Shown here piece after piece: positions 60,483-64,000 of a DNA stretch of 64,000 nucleotides; the first letter of the stretch is position 1; each line of letters opens with the position of its first letter. Origin of the DNA: Luteibacter sp. UNC138MFCol5.1 (GTDB lineage: Bacteria > Pseudomonadota > Gammaproteobacteria > Xanthomonadales > Rhodanobacteraceae); assembly GCF_900110505.1 (NCBI RefSeq), contig NZ_FODZ01000001.1:667861-731860 (forward strand), in the 5' to 3' direction. The notes below the pieces were generated by a model that saw only the letters and a program-made list of their open reading frames with translations, was not told where the DNA came from and searched no databases. The position numbers were made by a program, and so were the translations under genes.

Positions 60483-61049
60483 ATGACCGATCCGATCGCC
60501 TCTCCCGAAAAAGCACGTGCCGGCCGCCTGAAGCTGGTGCTGATCATGCTCGTGTTCCTCGCGCCGATCGTCGCCGCCGGCCTGCTCACGCTGTCCGGCT
60601 GGCAGCCGCAGGGCAAGGGCAACGGGCAGCCGATCGTGCCGCAGCGCAGCCTCGCCGACGTGCGTGTCGACGTCGGCGGTGCGCCCTGGGCATGGCGTGA
60701 CAGCGAGCCGCGCCTCACGCTCGTCGCGCTGCCCGGGCCTGGCTGCGCGGCGCAGTGCCTCCAGACGCTCGCGCTCATGCGCAACGCGCGCATCGTTCTC
60801 AACCGCAACGCCGACCGGCTGCGCCTGCTGTACATCGGCACCGCGCCGGCAGGCGCCGATGCCGCGTCGGTGATGCGCGATTACGCCGTCGGCACCGATC
60901 CGTCGAACGCGTTCGATGCGTTCCGGCCTACGGAGCCGGACAGCGTCGCCGCCGTCCTCGTCGAATCCAACGCCACGGCGCTCGCCTGGTATCCGGCCGG
61001 TTTCGATCCGAACGGCCTGCGCAAGGACCTGCAGAAGGTGATCCGCTGA
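60483..61049 (+). CDS. Sco-like thioredoxin-fold membrane protein
   Basis: A 188-residue protein with one N-terminal helix (about 18-37) and a periplasmic domain that contains a CX3C pair, Cys88 and Cys92 (GPGCAAQCLQTL), in the position expected for Sco-type copper chaperones that load CuA. The surrounding strand (LTLVALPG) fits a thioredoxin fold. The conserved distal His of Sco cannot be confirmed by eye. The gene lies between SURF1 and ctaA genes, so a role in oxidase assembly is well supported by context. Its stop overlaps the ctaA start (TGATG). Confidence 0.72.
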   Translation: MTDPIASPEKARAGRLKLVLIMLVFLAPIVAAGLLTLSGWQPQGKGNGQPIVPQRSLADVRVDVGGAPWAWRDSEPRLTLVALPGPGCAAQCLQTLALMRNARIVLNRNADRLRLLYIGTAPAGADAASVMRDYAVGTDPSNAFDAFRPTEPDSVAAVLVESNATALAWYPAGFDPNGLRKDLQKVIR

Positions 61050-62197
61050 TGTCGCCCCGTGCCGTGAAGACGCTGCGCACCCTCGCGCTGCTTGCCGCGC
61101 TGTTCGCGTTCTGCGTCGTGATGTTCGGCGCCTTCGTGCGCCTGTCCAACGCCGGTCTTTCGTGCCCCGACTGGCCGACCTGCTACGGCAAGGCCACGTG
61201 GCCCGGACATGCGCAGGACATCGCGCGCGCGAACGAGGCGTTTCCCGATCGCCCGTACGAAACGCACAAGGCGTGGCGTGAGCAGGTGCATCGTTTCCTC
61301 GCCGGTAGCCTCGGCGTGATGGTGCTGGCCATCGCCGTGATCGCCGCGTGGCGACGTCGCTTCGCGACGGTCGCGGTCGTGGTGGCCGCCATCTTCGCGG
61401 CGGTGGGTGTCGTGATGTACATGCGTGGCGAACACGTCGTTTCGTCGTTCCTGTCCGCACTTGCGATCGCGCTGCCGCTGGTCGCCGCCGCCACGCTCGA
61501 CCGGCCTGGGGCATGGAAGGTCGGCGTCGCGGCGCTCGCCGTGATCATCTTCCAGGCGATGCTCGGCATGTGGACGGTGACGCTGCTGCTGAAGCCGATC
61601 GTCGTCATGGGTCACCTCCTCGGCGGCCTCGCCACCTTCGCGCTGCTCGCCTGGGCCGGGCTGCGCTGGTGGCGCGTCGGATCGCCCGACGACCGCTACG
61701 CCGCGCTCCGGGCGCCGGTGGCGATCGGCATCGTGGTGCTCGTCTGCCAGATCGCGCTCGGTGGCTGGACCAGCTCGAACTACGCCGCGCTGGCCTGCGG
61801 CACCGATTTTCCGAAGTGCCTGGGCCAGTGGTGGCCGCAGACCGATTTCCCGCAGGCGTTCGTGCTCTGGCGAGGCATCGGTGTGAACTACGAAGGTGGC
61901 GTGCTCGACATGGCCGCACGCAGCGCCATCCAGATCGCGCATCGCATCGGCGCGCTCGTCACGTTCTGCTACCTCGCGTGGCTTTCGCACCGCGTCGCCC
62001 GTCATGGGTTGCGCAAGGTCGGCATCGCGGTCGCCGTCGTCCTCGTGGCGCAGGTGCTGCTCGGCATCGGCAACGTCCACCTCGGCCTGCCGCTGCCCGT
62101 CGCGACGGCGCACAATGGCGTCGCCGCGCTCCTGCTCTTCACCTTGCTGGCGGCCCTGGCGAACACGCAGCGCCTGCCCGCGTCGGAGTCCCCGTGA
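61049..62197 (+). CDS. ctaA: Haem A synthase (COX15/CtaA)
   Basis: Oxidises the C8 methyl of haem O to give haem A. The 382-residue protein has eight helices and the paired His sites: [35 protein letters not shown] and [11 protein letters not shown]. The Cys pairs SCPDWPTC and ACGTDFPKC in the loops are also typical. ATG 61049 overlaps the preceding stop, and its own stop overlaps the cyoE start (GTGA). Confidence 0.94.
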   Translation: MSPRAVKTLRTLALLAALFAFCVVMFGAFVRLSNAGLSCPDWPTCYGKATWPGHAQDIARANEAFPDRPYETHKAWREQVHRFLAGSLGVMVLAIAVIAAWRRRFATVAVVVAAIFAAVGVVMYMRGEHVVSSFLSALAIALPLVAAATLDRPGAWKVGVAALAVIIFQAMLGMWTVTLLLKPIVVMGHLLGGLATFALLAWAGLRWWRVGSPDDRYAALRAPVAIGIVVLVCQIALGGWTSSNYAALACGTDFPKCLGQWWPQTDFPQAFVLWRGIGVNYEGGVLDMAARSAIQIAHRIGALVTFCYLAWLSHRVARHGLRKVGIAVAVVLVAQVLLGIGNVHLGLPLPVATAHNGVAALLLFTLLAALANTQRLPASESP

Positions 62198-63111
62198 GCG
62201 TCCTCGGTCAATACCTCGAACTGACGAAGCCGCGCGTCGTCGCGCTGCTCGTCTTCTGCGCCGTCATCGGCATGTTCCTCGCCGTGGATCCGAACGGCCA
62301 GCGCGTCCTGCCGACGTGGCACGCCGTCGTCTTCGGCACGCTGGGCATCTGGCTCGCGTCCGCGTCCGCCGCCGCGTTCAACCACCTGATCGACCAGCGC
62401 ATCGACAAGGTCATGGCGCGCACCTCGCACCGGCCGCTCGCGACCGGCCAGCTGACGTCGCTGCAGGTGTTCGTCTTCGCGCTGTCGCTGGGCATCGTGT
62501 CGATGCTCGTGCTCGTGTTCCTCGTGAACATGCTCACTGCGGTGCTGACGTTCTGCTCGCTCATCGGCTACGCGGTGATCTACACGGCGTACCTGAAGCG
62601 CGCGACGCCACAGAACATCGTGATCGGCGGCATCGCCGGCGCCGCGCCGCCGATGCTCGGCTGGACCGCGGTCACCGACTCGCTGCATCCGTACGCGTTG
62701 CAGCTGCTGCTGATCATCTTCGTGTGGACCCCGCCGCACTTCTGGGCGTTGGCGATCTTCCGAGTCGACGACTATTCCCGCGCGCAGGTGCCGATGCTTC
62801 CGGTGACGCATGGCGTGACCTACACCCGCTGGCACATCCTGTTCTATACGATCCTGCTCTTCGTCGTGACGCTGCTGCCGTTCTTCACGGGCATGAGCGG
62901 CCTGATCTACCTGTTCGGCGCGGTGGTGCTCGGCGCGGGCTTCCTCTGGTACGCGATCCGCCTGCTCAATCCGCCCGACGAACTCTTCGCGATGAAGACG
63001 TTCAACTACTCGATCGTCTACCTGATGGTGCTGTTCGCCTTCCTGCTCGCCGACCACTGGCTCGTCGACCCGGTCATCCAGACGGGCCTGCATTTCGACC
63101 CGGTGGCCTGA
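62194..63111 (+). CDS. ctaB: Protoheme IX farnesyltransferase (haem O synthase)
   Basis: Adds the farnesyl group to haem B, the step before CtaA. The 305-residue UbiA-type enzyme has [20 protein letters not shown] with the first Asp-rich motif, [20 protein letters not shown], and the second motif region [16 protein letters not shown]. Eight to nine helices. The start is a GTG overlapping the ctaA stop. It is the last gene of the oxidase operon; REP repeats follow. Confidence 0.94.
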   Translation: MSVLGQYLELTKPRVVALLVFCAVIGMFLAVDPNGQRVLPTWHAVVFGTLGIWLASASAAAFNHLIDQRIDKVMARTSHRPLATGQLTSLQVFVFALSLGIVSMLVLVFLVNMLTAVLTFCSLIGYAVIYTAYLKRATPQNIVIGGIAGAAPPMLGWTAVTDSLHPYALQLLLIIFVWTPPHFWALAIFRVDDYSRAQVPMLPVTHGVTYTRWHILFYTILLFVVTLLPFFTGMSGLIYLFGAVVLGAGFLWYAIRLLNPPDELFAMKTFNYSIVYLMVLFAFLLADHWLVDPVIQTGLHFDPVA

Positions 63112-63132
63112 TCCCCCCGTATCCAGCTGTGT

Positions 63133-63356
63133 GTGGGAGCGGCCCCGGCCGCGACGGCTTTTCGCCCCGGTCACCAGGCTCGCGCGCCAGCTTGCAGGTT
63201 CGGCCTCAAGAGCGGTCGCGGCCAGGTCCGCTCCCACACCCGACCGCCACTGTGGGAGCGGCCCCGGCCGCGACAGCCTTTCGCCCCGGTCGTCAGGCTC
63301 GCGCGCCAGCTCGCAGGTTCGGCCTCAAAGGCTGTCGCGGCCAGGGCCGCTCCCAC
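63133..63356. repeat. Two REP-like palindromes (GTGGGAGCGGCCCCGG type) beside the RAYT gene
   Basis: Unit 1 at 63133-63237 and unit 2 at 63252-63356. Each has GTGGGAGCGGCCCCGGCCGC as left arm, GGCTTTTCGCCCCGGT or similar, a CTCGCGCGCCAGC core, and a right arm ending in GCTCCCAC. They lie in direct orientation 119 bp apart. The second ends two bases before the RAYT stop codon. A third copy lies on the other side of the gene. Confidence 0.93.
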
Positions 63357-63358
63357 AC

Positions 63359-63802
63359 TCACAGCCAGACGGCATTCCAGTAAGGGTAGTCCAGTGCTCT
63401 TCTAACCAGCCCGGCTCTGACGGGATTCGCAACGATGTACCGTGCCGCTTCGATCAAAGACGCGCCCGAGCGAACCGCGCTGTCGTGATATCCGCTCTGC
63501 CAAATGGATCCCCGCCCCGTCGCGCGCGCGGAACACGCTTTGAATCGGGACATGCATTCGGGCAGCGAAGTGCAGCCCAACTCGAGGAGACCGTGCCAGT
63601 GATCCGGCATGAGCACCCACGCAAGAAGTGTCGCGTCGGACCAGGTCGTCGGATCGTGGACGACGCGACTTACGGCGCGCGCAACCTCGGTATCTTGGAA
63701 TAGGGGAGTCCTGTCCCGGGTCGCTGTCGTCAGGAGGTAGGCATGTCCTGGAATCGATGATCGTCCTCGCCGGAGGACGGCTGTACCCGGTCGTATCGGC
63801 AT
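63359..63802 (-). CDS. REP-associated tyrosine transposase (RAYT, IS200-like)
   Basis: Single-strand nuclease of the Y1 HUH family that recognises REP palindromes. The 147-residue protein has SIPGHAYLLTTATRDRTPLF at the start, the HUH motif HWH at residues 68-70 (VLMPDHWHGLLE) and the catalytic Tyr122 in AARYIVANPVRAGLV. The length and motif spacing fit RAYTs and not IS200. The start ATG 63802 lies in a frame that runs further upstream; I chose it as the first Met in front of conserved sequence. REP copies stand on both sides, the hallmark of these genes. Confidence 0.9.
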   Translation of the reverse strand: MPIRPGTAVLRRGRSSIPGHAYLLTTATRDRTPLFQDTEVARAVSRVVHDPTTWSDATLLAWVLMPDHWHGLLELGCTSLPECMSRFKACSARATGRGSIWQSGYHDSAVRSGASLIEAARYIVANPVRAGLVRRALDYPYWNAVWL

Positions 63803-63883
63803 CGGGACAGGATGTCGAATGTGCTTCGCATCGAGTGCAGGCCACTCCCGATGCTGTGATGTGGGCTGCGCCCGGAACATCAT

Positions 63884-63988
63884 GTGGGGGCGGCCCCGGC
63901 CGCGACGGCCTTTCGCCCCGGTCATCAGGCTTGCGCGCCAGCTCGCAGGTTCGGCCTCAAGGGCTGTCGCGGCCAGGTCCGCTCCCAC
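63884..63988. repeat. REP-like palindrome downstream of the RAYT promoter side
   Basis: GTGGGGGCGGCCCCGGCCGC as left arm from 63884, right arm ending GCTCCCAC at 63988. One base differs from the copies at 63133 and 63252 in the outer arm. Together with those it brackets the RAYT gene. More sequence lies beyond the right window edge. Confidence 0.93.
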
Positions 63989-64000
63989 ACCCGCCCGCCA

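Overview
The window is very GC-rich chromosomal DNA with a gammaproteobacterial gene set typical of the Xanthomonadales, most like the Rhodanobacteraceae (Luteibacter/Dyella/Rhodanobacter group). The pointers are a PutA that starts directly at the proline dehydrogenase part, the order rpsU-yqeY-dnaG, a cox operon with DUF2244, SURF1, CtaA and CyoE, a CVHC-type DsbA, and many copies of the GTGGGAGCGG/GTAGGAGCG palindromic repeats. The genus assignment is inference. I recognised no rRNA, tRNA, prophage, CRISPR array or complete insertion sequence. One REP-associated transposase gene lies near the right edge.

Layout. 1-3024 (minus): the left-truncated end of a Csu-type chaperone-usher pilus locus (spore-coat-U pilin, chaperone, usher). 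3176-7319 (plus): a tightly coupled five-gene operon (membrane protein, small XRE regulator, secreted tripeptidyl-peptidase-like hydrolase, NatA/NatB-type ABC exporter) preceded by two near-identical palindromes. 7456-11178: a TonB-dependent receptor, an exported methyltransferase-like protein and RluE. 11291-19320 (minus): an eight-gene sugar operon (binding protein, AraG/AraH-type transporter, sugar dehydrogenase, lactonase, DgoD, DgoK, DgoA) that reads as import and oxidative catabolism of galactose to pyruvate and glyceraldehyde-3-phosphate, with a divergent LysR regulator. 20419-24121 (minus): DedA protein, dnaG, DUF1328, yqeY, rpsU. 24187-29154: tsaD, folB, an MscS channel, folK, a membrane protein and a pteridine reductase. 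29296-33455: an EcsC protein with a histone-H1-like tail, a roughly 0.9-kb nested tandem repeat array, and a second TonB-dependent receptor.

33515-41258: midA-like methyltransferase, cca, an NDUFA9-like protein, soluble lytic transglycosylase, and a membrane GH17 protein. 41267-47144: an EEP-family phosphodiesterase, two tandem DsbA proteins (CVHC and CPAC), a dihaem cytochrome c4, engB, a GAF-domain methionine sulfoxide reductase, bioD and a small hypothetical gene. 47187-54957: an M3 peptidase, three adjacent paralogous genes of unknown function (one full length, two half length), and putA. 55282-63111: the aa3-type cytochrome c oxidase operon with its assembly and haem A genes, but without ctaG. 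63133-64000: REP repeats flanking a RAYT gene.

Palindromic repeats occur throughout. One family, built on GGGAGCCGATCGTATCGGCGAT, sits at convergent gene ends in all four places where it occurs, which suggests a bidirectional terminator or insulator role. The observations most worth following are the C-B-A paralogue cluster (49417-51724), the 364-bp higher-order repeat (30422-31256), the autoregulated-looking NatAB/peptidase operon, and the repeat distribution together with the RAYT gene.
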